DNA of 64,000 nt from Streptomyces venezuelae (GTDB lineage Bacteria > Actinomycetota > Actinomycetes > Streptomycetales > Streptomycetaceae): NCBI RefSeq assembly GCF_008642375.1, contig NZ_CP029194.1, forward strand, positions 6,317,001-6,381,000, written 5' to 3'. The notes under the pieces are model-generated. The model saw only the letters and a program-made list of their open reading frames with translations. It was not told the DNA's origin and made no database searches. Shown piece by piece: positions 1 to 8,537 of this stretch. Each line of letters begins with the position of its first letter. Within the stretch, counting starts at the first letter, position 1. A program made the position numbers and the translations under genes.

Positions 1-1292
1 GCCGCCTTGACGAAGAACGGCATCGGGGAGAGCTTGACGCCCTCGCGAGCCGCGAACGCGTCCTTGGCACGGGCGCGCAGCTTCATCAGCTTCGTGATGT
101 CGACCTCGACGACCGAGGTCAGCTGGGCCTGGCCGTGCAGCGCCTTCATCATGTTGTCGCCGATGACCTTGCGCATGCGGGTCATCTTGACGGTCTGACC
201 GCGCAGCGGGGAGACCGCGAGGGCCGGAGCCTTCGCGGTCGCCGGGGCGGCGGCCGGAGCGGCGACGGGGGCGGCAGCGGCGGCCTTCTTGGCCTCGGCG
301 GCCGCGAGGACGTCCTGCTTGCGGATACGACCGCCGACGCCCGAGCCCTTGACGGCCGCCAGGTCGACACCGTTCTCGGTGGCGAGCTTGCGGACCAGCG
401 GGGTCACGTAGGCGCCGTCCTCGGCGACCGGGGTGACCAGCGCCGGGGCGATGGACGGGGCGGCGGGCGCGGCCGGGGCCGGAGCGGCCACGGGGGCGGC
501 CGGAGCCACCGGCGCGGGAGCCGGGGCCGGGACGGCCGGGGCCGGCGCGGCGGCCGGAGCGGCCGGAGCCGGAGCGGCGGCCGGAGCGGCCGGAGCCGGA
601 GCGGCGGCCGGGGCGGCCGGAGCCGGGGCGGCGGCCGGGGCGGCCGGGGCCGGGGCGGCGGGGGCGGCCGGAGCGGCACCCGCGGCACCGATGACGGCCA
701 GCTTGGCGCCGACCTCGGCGGACTCGTCCTCGGCGACGACGATCTCCAGGAGGACACCGGAGACCGGGGCCGGGATCTCGGTGTCGACCTTGTCCGTGGA
801 GACCTCGAGCAGCGGCTCGTCGGCCTCGACGGTCTCGCCGACCGACTTCAGCCAGCGGGTGACGGTGCCCTCGGTGACGGACTCGCCCAGCGCGGGCAGC
901 ACGACGTCGGTGCCGGAGGCACCGCCGGCCGGAGCGGCGGCGGGGGCCTCGGCGACCGGCGCCGGGGCGGCCGGAGCGGCCGGGGCCTCGGCCGCGGGGA
1001 CCGGGAGGACGACGGTCTCGGCGGCCGGGGCCGGAGCCGCGGCCGGGGCACCCGTGCCGTCGTCGATGATGGCCAGCTCGGCGCCGACCTCGACCGTCTC
1101 GTCCTCGGCGACCTTGATGGAGGCCAGGATGCCCGAGGCGGGGGCGGGGATCTCGGTGTCGACCTTGTCGGTCGAGACCTCGAGCAGCGGCTCGTCGGCC
1201 TCGACACGCTCACCCTCGGCCTTGAGCCAGCGGGTGACGGTGCCCTCGGTGACGCTCTCGCCGAGCGCCGGCAGGGTTACGGAAACCGACAT
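1..1292 (-). CDS. sucB: Dihydrolipoamide succinyltransferase E2 of 2-oxoglutarate dehydrogenase (3' part missing)
   Basis: E2 core of a 2-oxo acid dehydrogenase complex, which transfers the acyl group from lipoate to CoA in the TCA cycle. About 430 codons are present; the C-terminal catalytic domain runs off the window. Read from the ATG at 1292 (AGGAG 11 bases upstream), there are two lipoyl domains, each with the DKV lipoylation motif (first at Lys43), joined by Ala/Pro linkers. A peripheral-subunit-binding domain (VTPLVRKLATENGVDL, about residues 297-335) follows, then the start of the CAT domain (TRMRKVIGDNM). The gene follows lpdA, which encodes its E3 partner, on the same strand after a 62-base gap. 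Double lipoyl E2s are normal for Streptomyces. Whether it serves only oxoglutarate or also pyruvate dehydrogenase cannot be told from sequence. Confidence 0.95.
   Translation of the reverse strand, partial: MSVSVTLPALGESVTEGTVTRWLKAEGERVEADEPLLEVSTDKVDTEIPAPASGILASIKVAEDETVEVGAELAIIDDGTGAPAAAPAPAAETVVLPVPAAEAPAAPAAPAPVAEAPAAAPAGGASGTDVVLPALGESVTEGTVTRWLKSVGETVEADEPLLEVSTDKVDTEIPAPVSGVLLEIVVAEDESAEVGAKLAVIGAAGAAPAAPAAPAPAAPAAAPAPAAPAAAPAPAAPAAAPAPAAPAAAPAPAVPAPAPAPVAPAAPVAAPAPAAPAAPSIAPALVTPVAEDGAYVTPLVRKLATENGVDLAAVKGSGVGGRIRKQDVLAAAEAKKAAAAAPVAAPAAAPATAKAPALAVSPLRGQTVKMTRMRKVIGDNMMKALHGQAQLTSVVEVDITKLMKLRARAKDAFAAREGVKLSPMPFFVKA
547..654 (-). repeat. Four 27-bp tandem repeats inside the sucB linker
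   Basis: Four head-to-tail 27-bp units (547-573, 574-600, 601-627, 628-654). The first two are identical; the third and fourth differ from them by two and three bases. The period is a multiple of three, so it encodes nine-residue Ala/Pro steps in the flexible linker between the second lipoyl domain and the E3-binding domain. Such repeats expand or contract without breaking the frame. Confidence 0.85.
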
Positions 1293-1354
1293 GGTTTCAG
1301 TTGCTCCTAACGAATTGCGGAAAGTGGTCGTCGCGCCCTGTGATGACGTGAGCG

Positions 1355-2743
1355 TCAGTCGTGGGAGTGCAGCGGCTTGCCGGCCAGGGCCAGGTGGGCC
1401 TCGCCGAGCGCCTCGTTCTGCGTCGGGTGGGCGTGGATGAGCTGCGCGACCTCGGCCGGCAGCGCCTCCCAGTTGTAGATCAGCTGCGCTTCGCCGACCT
1501 GCTCGCCCATGCGGTCACCGACCATGTGGACGCCGACCACGGCACCGTCCTTGACCTGGACGAGCTTGATCTCGCCCGCGGTCTTGAGGATCTTGCTCTT
1601 GCCGTTGCCCGCGAGGTTGTACTTCAGGGCGACGACCTTGTCCGCGCCGTAGATCTCCTTGGCCTTGGCCTCGGTGATGCCGACGGAGGCGACCTCGGGG
1701 TGGCAGTACGTCACCCGCGGCACGCCGTCGTAGTCGATCGGCACGGCCTTCAGGCCGGCCAGGCGCTCCGCGACGAGGATGCCCTCGGCGAAGCCGACGT
1801 GCGCGAGCTGGAGCGTCGGGACGAGGTCGCCCACGGCCGAGATCGTCGGCACGTTGGTACGCATGTACTCGTCGACCAGGACGTAGCCGCGGTCCATCGC
1901 GACGCCCTGCTCCTCGTAGCCGAGACCGGCGGAGACCGGGCCGCGGCCGATCGCGACGAGCAGCACCTCGGCCTCGAAGGTCTTGCCGTCGGCCAGGGTG
2001 ACCTTGACGCCGCTGTCGGTGTACTCGGCGGACTGGAAGAAGGTGCCGAGGTTGAACTTGATGCCGCGCTTGCGGAACGCGCGCTCAAGAAGCTTCGAGC
2101 TGTTCTCGTCCTCGACCGGGACGAGGTGCTTCAGGCCCTCGATCACCGTCACGTCGGTGCCGAAGGACTTCCACGCCGAGGCGAACTCGACGCCGATGAC
2201 GCCGCCGCCCAGGATGATCGCGGACTCCGGGACCCGGTCCAGGGTCAGCGCGTGGTCCGAGGAGATGATCCGGTTGCCGTCGATCTCCAGACCGGGGAGC
2301 GACTTCGGCACGGAGCCCGTGGCGAGGAGCACGTGACGGCCCTCGACGCGACGGCCGTCGACGTCGACGGAGGTCGGGGAGGAGAGGCGACCCGTGCCCT
2401 CGATGTAGGTCACCTTGCGGGAGGCGACGAGACCCTGCAGACCCTTGTACAGGCCCGAGATCACGTCGTCCTTGTACTTGTGCACGCCCTTGATGTCGAT
2501 GCCCTCGAAGGAGGCCTTGACACCGAACTGCTCCGCCTCGCGCGCCTGGTCGGCGACCTCGCCGGCGTGGAGCAGGGCCTTCGTCGGGATGCAGCCGTTG
2601 TGCAGGCAGGTGCCGCCGAGCTTGTTCTTCTCGATCAGTGCGACGTCCAGGCCCAGCTGCGCTCCGCGCAGCGCCGCGGCGTAACCGCCGCTACCGCCGC
2701 CGAGGATCACTAGGTCGAAAACGGTGCTGGCGTCGTTCGCCAC
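1355..2743 (-). CDS. lpdA: Dihydrolipoyl dehydrogenase (E3)
   Basis: FAD-dependent E3 of 462 residues that reoxidises dihydrolipoamide with NAD+. The FAD-binding GGGSGG motif is at residues 15-20, the redox-active disulfide pair is Cys46/Cys51 in GGTCLHNGCIP, a second GGGVIG dinucleotide fold lies mid-protein, and the C-terminal HAHPTQNE active-site His/Glu motif is intact. The start is taken as GTG at 2743 because GGAGG lies 8-12 bases upstream. The ATG in the same frame at 2755-2757 would place that ribosome binding site inside the coding region. It lies upstream of sucB on the same strand, so the two are probably co-transcribed. Confidence 0.97.
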   Translation of the reverse strand: MANDASTVFDLVILGGGSGGYAAALRGAQLGLDVALIEKNKLGGTCLHNGCIPTKALLHAGEVADQAREAEQFGVKASFEGIDIKGVHKYKDDVISGLYKGLQGLVASRKVTYIEGTGRLSSPTSVDVDGRRVEGRHVLLATGSVPKSLPGLEIDGNRIISSDHALTLDRVPESAIILGGGVIGVEFASAWKSFGTDVTVIEGLKHLVPVEDENSSKLLERAFRKRGIKFNLGTFFQSAEYTDSGVKVTLADGKTFEAEVLLVAIGRGPVSAGLGYEEQGVAMDRGYVLVDEYMRTNVPTISAVGDLVPTLQLAHVGFAEGILVAERLAGLKAVPIDYDGVPRVTYCHPEVASVGITEAKAKEIYGADKVVALKYNLAGNGKSKILKTAGEIKLVQVKDGAVVGVHMVGDRMGEQVGEAQLIYNWEALPAEVAQLIHAHPTQNEALGEAHLALAGKPLHSHD

Positions 2744-2989
2744 GTCACGTCCTCCATGCATGTGCGCTCGTCGCCGGTCTTCAGTGACCGGGCGGCGGCT
2801 GGTGTTCGGCCGCTTTATTTCGGCCCTGTGGTGGGGGCCCTGTCCTGCCGAGAACCCATCTTCGCACTTGTTGACGGATGGCGGGACGCGGGGCCGTGCT
2901 GTGAGACGGCCGATCGTCCGTACGGAGGGATCGGCGCAGCGTACGAACCTACGGATTTCGTCGCGGGCGAACAGACGCTCACAGGCGCG

Positions 2990-3032
2990 GACAGGGACGG
3001 CCCCGGGCGCGAGACCCGGGGCCGCCCCTGTC
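2990..3032 (-). terminator. Terminator hairpin downstream of pepA
   Basis: Two 18-base arms (2990-3007 and 3015-3032) pair with a single mismatch around a 7-base loop, 10 bases past the pepA stop. This is a typical GC-rich actinobacterial terminator without a long U tract. The remaining 2744-2989 stretch upstream of lpdA has no gene and presumably holds its promoter; I recognise no clear boxes in it. Confidence 0.75.
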
Positions 3033-3042
3033 ACGGGTGTGC

Positions 3043-4551
3043 TCAGAGCTCGCCGGCCGCCGTGAGCTCGGCCAGCTTCACCAGGGTGCGCACCGAGGAG
3101 CCGGTGCCGCCCTTCGGGGTGTACCCGTACGGGGCGCCCTCGTGGAAGGCCGGGCCCGCGATGTCCAGGTGGGCCCAGGTGATGCCCTCGCCCACGAACT
3201 CCTGGAGGAAGAGACCGGCGACCAGACCGCCGCCCATACGGACGCCCATGTTCGCCATGTCGGCGGTGGGGGAGTCCATGGACTTGCGCAGGTCCGCCGG
3301 GAGCGGCATCGGCCAGGACTGCTCGCCGACCTCCTCGGCGATCTCGTGGATCGCGGTCCGGTAGTCGTCGTCGTTGGCCATGATGCCGAAGGTGCGGTCG
3401 CCCAGCGCCAGGACCATCGCGCCGGTCAGGGTCGCCACGTCGACGATCGCGTCCGGGTGCTCCTCGGAGGCCCGGGTCAGCGCGTCGGCGAGGACGAGCC
3501 GGCCCTCGGCGTCGGTGTTGAGGACCTCGACGGTCTTGCCGCTGTACATGCGCAGCACGTCACCCGGGCGGGTGGCGGAGCCGGACGGCATGTTCTCGGC
3601 GAGGGCGAGCCAGCCGGTGACGTTGACGGCGAGCCCGATGCGGGACGCGGCGACGACGGCGGCGAAGACGGCGGCGGCGCCGCTCATGTCGCACTTCATC
3701 GTCTCGTTGTGGCCGGCAGGCTTCAGGGAGATGCCGCCGGAGTCGTAGGTGATGCCCTTGCCGACGAGGGCGAGGGTCCGCTCCGCCTTCGGGTGGGTGT
3801 AGGCGATCCGGACCAGGCGCGGGCCGCGGACGGCGCCCTTGCCGACGCCGAGGATGCCGCCGTAGCCGCCCTTCTCGAGCGCCTTCTCGTCGAGCACCTG
3901 CACCTTGAGGCCGTGCTCCTTGCCGGCGGCCGCGACGACGGCGGCGAACGACTCGGGGTAGAGGTCGTTCGGCGGCATGTTGATCAGGTCGCGGGCGCGG
4001 TTCATCTCCTCGGCCACGGCCTGGGCGCGCTCGGCGGCGGCCTTGTACGCCTTGTCGCGCGGCTTGGCGCCGAGCAGGGCGACCTCGGCCAGCGGCTTCT
4101 TCGCGTCCTTGCCGCTCTCCTGGTACGCGGTGTAGGCGTACGCGCCGAGCAGGGCGCCCTCCGCGACGGCGGCGGCGTCCTCGGCGGAGGCGATCGGCAG
4201 CGCGAAGGCGGCCTTCTTCGAGCCGGTCAGGGTGCGGGCGGCGGTGCCGGCGGCGCGGCGCAGGGTCTCCGCGCCGTACGACTCGCCGTCCTCGGGGGCG
4301 GAGCCCAGGCCGACGGCCAGGACGACGGGGGCCTTGAGGCCGGCGGGCGCGGGCAGCTTGATCGCCTCACCCTCGGAACCCGAGGCGCCCAGGGTCTCCA
4401 GGACGGCGGCGAGCCGCCCGTCGAAGGCCTTGTCGACGGCGTCGGCGCCCGGGGCGACGACGAGCGTCTTCCCGGACTTCGCGACGCCGACCACGAGGGC
4501 GTCGGCGCGCAGCGTCGCCGCACCGGCAGTGCTGAGAGTGAGAGCAGTCAC
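3043..4551 (-). CDS. pepA: Leucyl aminopeptidase (M17 family)
   Basis: Cytosolic two-metal aminopeptidase that removes N-terminal residues, 502 residues, normal for the family. The catalytic half has the metal/catalytic motif VGKGITYDSGG (Lys265, Asp270) and the family signature NTDAEGRLVLADA (Asn345 to Ala357, with Asp347 and Glu349 as metal ligands and Arg351 catalytic). The N-terminal half is the usual poorly conserved macro-like domain. The start is GTG at 4551; the ribosome binding site is weak (GGAAGCGAG, more than 10 bases upstream). Transcribed away from the exopolysaccharide cluster and towards lpdA, from which a strong terminator separates it. Confidence 0.96.
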   Translation of the reverse strand: MTALTLSTAGAATLRADALVVGVAKSGKTLVVAPGADAVDKAFDGRLAAVLETLGASGSEGEAIKLPAPAGLKAPVVLAVGLGSAPEDGESYGAETLRRAAGTAARTLTGSKKAAFALPIASAEDAAAVAEGALLGAYAYTAYQESGKDAKKPLAEVALLGAKPRDKAYKAAAERAQAVAEEMNRARDLINMPPNDLYPESFAAVVAAAGKEHGLKVQVLDEKALEKGGYGGILGVGKGAVRGPRLVRIAYTHPKAERTLALVGKGITYDSGGISLKPAGHNETMKCDMSGAAAVFAAVVAASRIGLAVNVTGWLALAENMPSGSATRPGDVLRMYSGKTVEVLNTDAEGRLVLADALTRASEEHPDAIVDVATLTGAMVLALGDRTFGIMANDDDYRTAIHEIAEEVGEQSWPMPLPADLRKSMDSPTADMANMGVRMGGGLVAGLFLQEFVGEGITWAHLDIAGPAFHEGAPYGYTPKGGTGSSVRTLVKLAELTAAGEL

Positions 4552-4865
4552 GGTGGTGAATTCTCGCTTCCATTGAGTTCTGTGGCGGTCGAGGGATGGG
4601 CCGACCGTGCCCGCCGCATCGTATTTCGGCCCGGAGAGCGCCGAGAACGAGCCTACGCTCGCTCACCGCGTTCGCTCACGGCGGCAGTGATTCACTCATC
4701 CGTGGTGTCTCTTTCATGTTTACCGTTCAGGCTCGGAGCGCTCGTCCACACTCGCCTCAATCCCGCAAGGCGAACGCACTCGCCTTTGCACCATCTGCAT
4801 CATCTCCACAGGTCCCGCCGGTCCGGCCCCGGCCCGGACGGGCCTGCCGAGGGGGGACACCACCG
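4552..4865. promoter_or_regulatory. Divergent promoter region, pepA / exopolysaccharide cluster
   Basis: 314 bases without a convincing gene. It must hold promoters for pepA (minus) and for the plus-strand cluster. A relatively AT-rich patch lies at 4704-4727 (TCTCTTTCATGTTTACCGTT), the most likely core promoter for the plus side. An 11-bp palindrome AGTGATTCACT sits just upstream at 4686-4696 and resembles one published form of the BldD box; that match is weak on its own. Confidence 0.5.
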
Positions 4866-6956
4866 ATGGACTCCGGCCGAATCCGCACGCCCAGAAGCGC
4901 CCGCACCACCGAGCCCCGCACCGCGCCCCGTACCGCCCGGGTCGCCGCGCTCGCCGCCGCCGCGCTGCTCGCCACCGTCATGCCGTCCGCGCAGGCCGCC
5001 GCCGCGCCGGCTCCCCGCGTCGACCTGACGGTCCTCGTCGTCGACGACGGCGGCAGCGCCGTCGGGGCGATCACCGCCGAGCTGAAGGGCTCCGGTGTCC
5101 CGTACCGCAGGATCGACCTCAACGACCCGAACCGGCCCGTCCTCGACACGGCCTTCCTCAGCGACACGCTCGACGGCCGCCCCCGCGCCAAGTACCAGGG
5201 TGTCGTCCTGCCCCACGAGAGCGCCTTCGGCCCCGACTCCGCCGAGCACACCGCGCTCCAGGCCTACGAGCGGACCTTCGGCATCCCGCAGGTCGACGCC
5301 TACACCTGGTCGCACCCCGGCGTCGGCCTCGACTACACCAACGAGGGCGGCTGGTCCGGCGTCCTCGACGGGACCACGGCCGGCGTCACCGCCGCCGGGA
5401 AGACGGGCCCCTTCAAGTACCTCGCCGGGGCGCTCACCTTCGAGGACAACGACCCGTCGATCGCCGAGAGTTACGGCTACGCGGGCCGCCCCCGCGCCGG
5501 CTACACCAGCTACGTCGACATCCCGGTCGACGGCGGCGGCCGGGCCAGCCTCGTCGGCGAGTACACCGCCGACGGACGCCGCGAGCTCGTCGTCACCTTC
5601 GCCTACAACCAGTACCAGCGGCAGTTCCGGGCCCTCGCGCGCGGCATCGTCGAATGGCTCACCCAGGGCGTCCACCTCGGCCAGAGCCGCAACTACCTCT
5701 CCGTCCACGTCGACGACGTCTTCGCCCCCGACGCCCGCTGGGACACCGCCCTCAACTGCACCCCCGGCGACTTCGACTGCGTCGAGGACGACGGCGAGGG
5801 CGTGAACCCCATCCGGATGACCGCCGCCGACGCCCGGCACGCCGCCGCCTGGCAGAAGGCCTCCGGCTTCACCCTCGACATGGTCTACAACGGCGGCCAG
5901 GGCGAGCAGTGGAAGACCGAGCACGGCGGCAGCGACCCGCTCACCGCGCAGCTCCTCGCGGACCGCGCCCAGTACCGGTGGATCAACCACACCTACACCC
6001 ACCCCTTCCTCGGCTGCGTCCAGGACAACACCACCGTCCCCTGGCAGTGCGCCAAGGACGTCTCGGGCAACACCCTCTGGGTCAGCCGCTCCGAGCTCTC
6101 CGGCCAGATCCGCAACAACCACAACTGGGCCGTCGGCAAGGGCATCTCCGTCGACCGCTCCGAACTCGTCACCGGCGAGCACTCCGGTCTGAAGACCCTG
6201 CCCCAGCAGCCCGTCGACAATCCGAACCTCGCCGGCGCCCTCGCCGACAACGGCGTGAAATGGACTGCGAGCGACAACTCCCGCGAACCGCAGCAGCGTT
6301 CCGTCGGCACGGGCGGCGCCGCCGCGAAGACCGTGCCCCGCCACCCCATGAACGTGTACTACAACGTGGGCACCGCCGCCGAGATGGCCGACGAGTACAA
6401 CTGGATCTACACCTCCCGCGCCGACGGCGGCAGCGGCATCTGCGAGGACAACCCCCTCTCCACCTGCCTGCCCGCCCCGCTCCCCACCACCACGGGCTAT
6501 GCCGAGCGGATCGTCCCGCAGGAGGCTCGCACGGCCCTCTCCCACGTCCTCGGCAACGACCCCCGCCCGCACTACGTCCACCAGTCCAACCTGGCCGAGG
6601 AACGCCTCCTCTACCCCGTCCTCGACCGCGTGCTCGCCGACTACCGGGCCCTCTTCGCGCCCAACGCGCCCCTGGTGAACCCGCGCCAGAAGGACGTCGG
6701 CACCGAGCTGGGCCGCCGTGCCGCCTGGGACCAGGCCGTCGCCACCGGAAAGGTCACCGCCCACCGCATCGGCAGCACGGTCACCGTCAAGGCCCCCGCC
6801 GGCCTCGCCGTGCCCGTCACCGCGCCCGAGGGCACCCGGAAGCAGCTCCTGCTCGGCTCGACCGTCTTCGGCACGGGCTACGCGGGCACCCGCTCGGCCT
6901 GGACCGCGCCCGAACCGCTCCAGACCGCCGTCACACTCACGCTCCCGACCGCCTGA
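4866..6956 (+). CDS. Secreted polysaccharide deacetylase, Agd3/CE18-like
   Basis: 696 residues. A Tat-less signal peptide with Arg-rich n-region ends near residues 44-47 (SAQA). A beta-rich N-terminal domain of about 200 residues precedes a NodB-like metal-dependent deacetylase core: VHVDDVF at about residues 281-287 supplies the Asp-Asp motif and HTYTH at about 375-379 supplies the metal-binding histidines. Size, N-terminal extra domain and the HTYTH form resemble the fungal Agd3 galactosaminogalactan deacetylase (CE18) more than short NodB proteins. Predicted role: extracellular partial de-N-acetylation of a GalNAc-type polymer. The start ATG at 4866 follows GGGGGGA; longer upstream reading is Arg/Pro-rich noise. 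First gene of a five-gene run with a PelF-type synthase, GH135-like and GH114 proteins. Confidence 0.75.
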   Translation: MDSGRIRTPRSARTTEPRTAPRTARVAALAAAALLATVMPSAQAAAAPAPRVDLTVLVVDDGGSAVGAITAELKGSGVPYRRIDLNDPNRPVLDTAFLSDTLDGRPRAKYQGVVLPHESAFGPDSAEHTALQAYERTFGIPQVDAYTWSHPGVGLDYTNEGGWSGVLDGTTAGVTAAGKTGPFKYLAGALTFEDNDPSIAESYGYAGRPRAGYTSYVDIPVDGGGRASLVGEYTADGRRELVVTFAYNQYQRQFRALARGIVEWLTQGVHLGQSRNYLSVHVDDVFAPDARWDTALNCTPGDFDCVEDDGEGVNPIRMTAADARHAAAWQKASGFTLDMVYNGGQGEQWKTEHGGSDPLTAQLLADRAQYRWINHTYTHPFLGCVQDNTTVPWQCAKDVSGNTLWVSRSELSGQIRNNHNWAVGKGISVDRSELVTGEHSGLKTLPQQPVDNPNLAGALADNGVKWTASDNSREPQQRSVGTGGAAAKTVPRHPMNVYYNVGTAAEMADEYNWIYTSRADGGSGICEDNPLSTCLPAPLPTTTGYAERIVPQEARTALSHVLGNDPRPHYVHQSNLAEERLLYPVLDRVLADYRALFAPNAPLVNPRQKDVGTELGRRAAWDQAVATGKVTAHRIGSTVTVKAPAGLAVPVTAPEGTRKQLLLGSTVFGTGYAGTRSAWTAPEPLQTAVTLTLPTA

Positions 6957-6981
6957 CCAGCACGTCCTGGGGGGAACGCAC

Positions 6982-8537
6982 ATGCCGAGCAGTGGCCGCC
7001 ACGTCACCATGCTCACCGAAGGCACCTATCCGCACGTCCACGGCGGCGTCAGCACCTGGTGCGACCAGCTCGTCCGCGGCATGCCGGAGGTCGACTTCGA
7101 GATCCTCGCCCTCACGGGCAGCGGCCGTGAACCCGTCACCTGGGAGCTGCCGCCCAACATCACCCGGCACACCGCGTTCCCCCTCTGGGGCCACCCGCAG
7201 GGGCCGGACACGCCCGGCCTGTTCGCCGGAGCGCGCCGGCCCCTGCGGGGGCGCGAACGCCGCCGCTTCCTCGACACGTACGAACGCCTGCTCCTCGCCC
7301 TCCTCGACCCGGGCGCGGGCTGCGACTTCGGCACGAGCCTGTACGAGCTGGCCGGACTGGCCCGGCAGGGACGGCTGACCTCCGCCCTGCGCTCCGAACC
7401 GGCCCTGCGTTCCCTGATGTGGATCTGGACCATGCCGCACCTGCCGACGCTCGCGGCCCGGCCCACCGTCCACGACGCGCTCACCGCCACCGACCTGCTG
7501 GAACACGCCCTGCGCCCGCTCGCCGCCCGGATAGCCACCGGCAGCGTGGCCCACGCCGTCTCCAGCGGCCTCGCCACGCTGCCCGCCCTCGCCGCGCAGC
7601 ACTTCGAAGGGGTTCCCTTCCTGCTCACCGAACACGGCATCTACCTCCGCGAGCGCTACCTCGGCTACCGCACCGACGCGCAGCGCTGGCCCGTCAAGGC
7701 CCTCATGCTCGGCTTCTACCGCGAGCTCAACACGCTCGGCTACCGCAAGGCCGACCTCATCACCCCCTGCAACCAGTACAACCGGCGCTGGGAGGAGCGC
7801 GGCGGCGCCCCCGCCGACCGCATCCGCACCGTCTACAACGGCGTCGACCCGGCCCTCTTCCCCGAGGCCGGACCCGAACCGGAGACCCCCACCCTCAGCT
7901 GGTGCGGGCGGGTCGACCCCATCAAGGACCTCGAAACCCTGATCAGGGCGTACGCGATCTGCCGCGCCGAACTACCCGAGCTGCGGCTGCGGTTGTTCGG
8001 CCCGGTCCCCGCCGGTAACGAGGACTACCGCACACGCCTGGAGAAGCTCGCCGCCGAACTGGGCGTCACCGACGGCATCACCTTCGAGGGCCGCGTCTCC
8101 GAGGTGCCGCGCGCCTACGCGGCCGGCAGCGTCGTCATGCTCTCCTCCATCAGCGAGGGCTTCCCCTTCTCCCTCATCGAGGCGATGTCCTGCGGCCGGG
8201 CCACCGTCTCCACGGACGTCGGAGGCGTACGGGAGGCCGTCGACGACACCGGGATCGTCGTCCCGCCCCGCGAACCGGCCGTCATGGCGGCCGCCGTCAC
8301 CGAACTGCTCGGGGACGGCTCCCGGCGCGCCGAACTCGGCCGCCTGGCACGGCAGCGGGTCATCGACCGGTTCACCCTGAACCGCTCGGTCGACGGCTTC
8401 CGCCAGATCTACCGCGAACTGGCCGGCGGACGGCCCGCCGCCCCCTCCCCCTCCCCGTCCCGAAGGCGTGGACGATCCGCATCCCCGCCCCCCGCCGTGC
8501 CCCCGCGCCCCTCGTGGCGGGAGGCACCCCGGCATGA
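6982..8537 (+). CDS. pelF: PelF-type GT4 glycosyltransferase, apparent frameshift near 3' end
   Basis: Cytosolic GT4 transferase expected to polymerise UDP-GalNAc/GlcNAc into an alpha-1,4 polymer, as PelF/Gtb3 do. N-terminal PelF signature TEGTYPHVHGGVSTW, Rossmann acceptor domain, then donor domain with GRVDPIKDLETLI (about 308) and EGFPFSLIEAMSCGR (about 393). The start ATG at 6982 has GGGGGA upstream. The frame carrying the GT domain has no stop at its expected end: it stays open to 11382, through two genes in the wrong frame. A different frame ends with TGA at 8535-8537, overlapping the ATG of the next gene as ATGA. The frame change falls in the C-rich stretch at about 8428-8462, and 1556 bases is one short of a whole number of codons. 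I infer a one-base deletion or assembly error. Confidence 0.8.

Noticed and set aside
547..654. CRISPR-like array
   Set aside because: The repeats are contiguous without spacers and encode the sucB Ala/Pro linker.
4596..4865. N-terminal extension of the deacetylase
   Set aside because: Arg/Pro/Ser-rich sequence precedes a good signal peptide starting at 4866.
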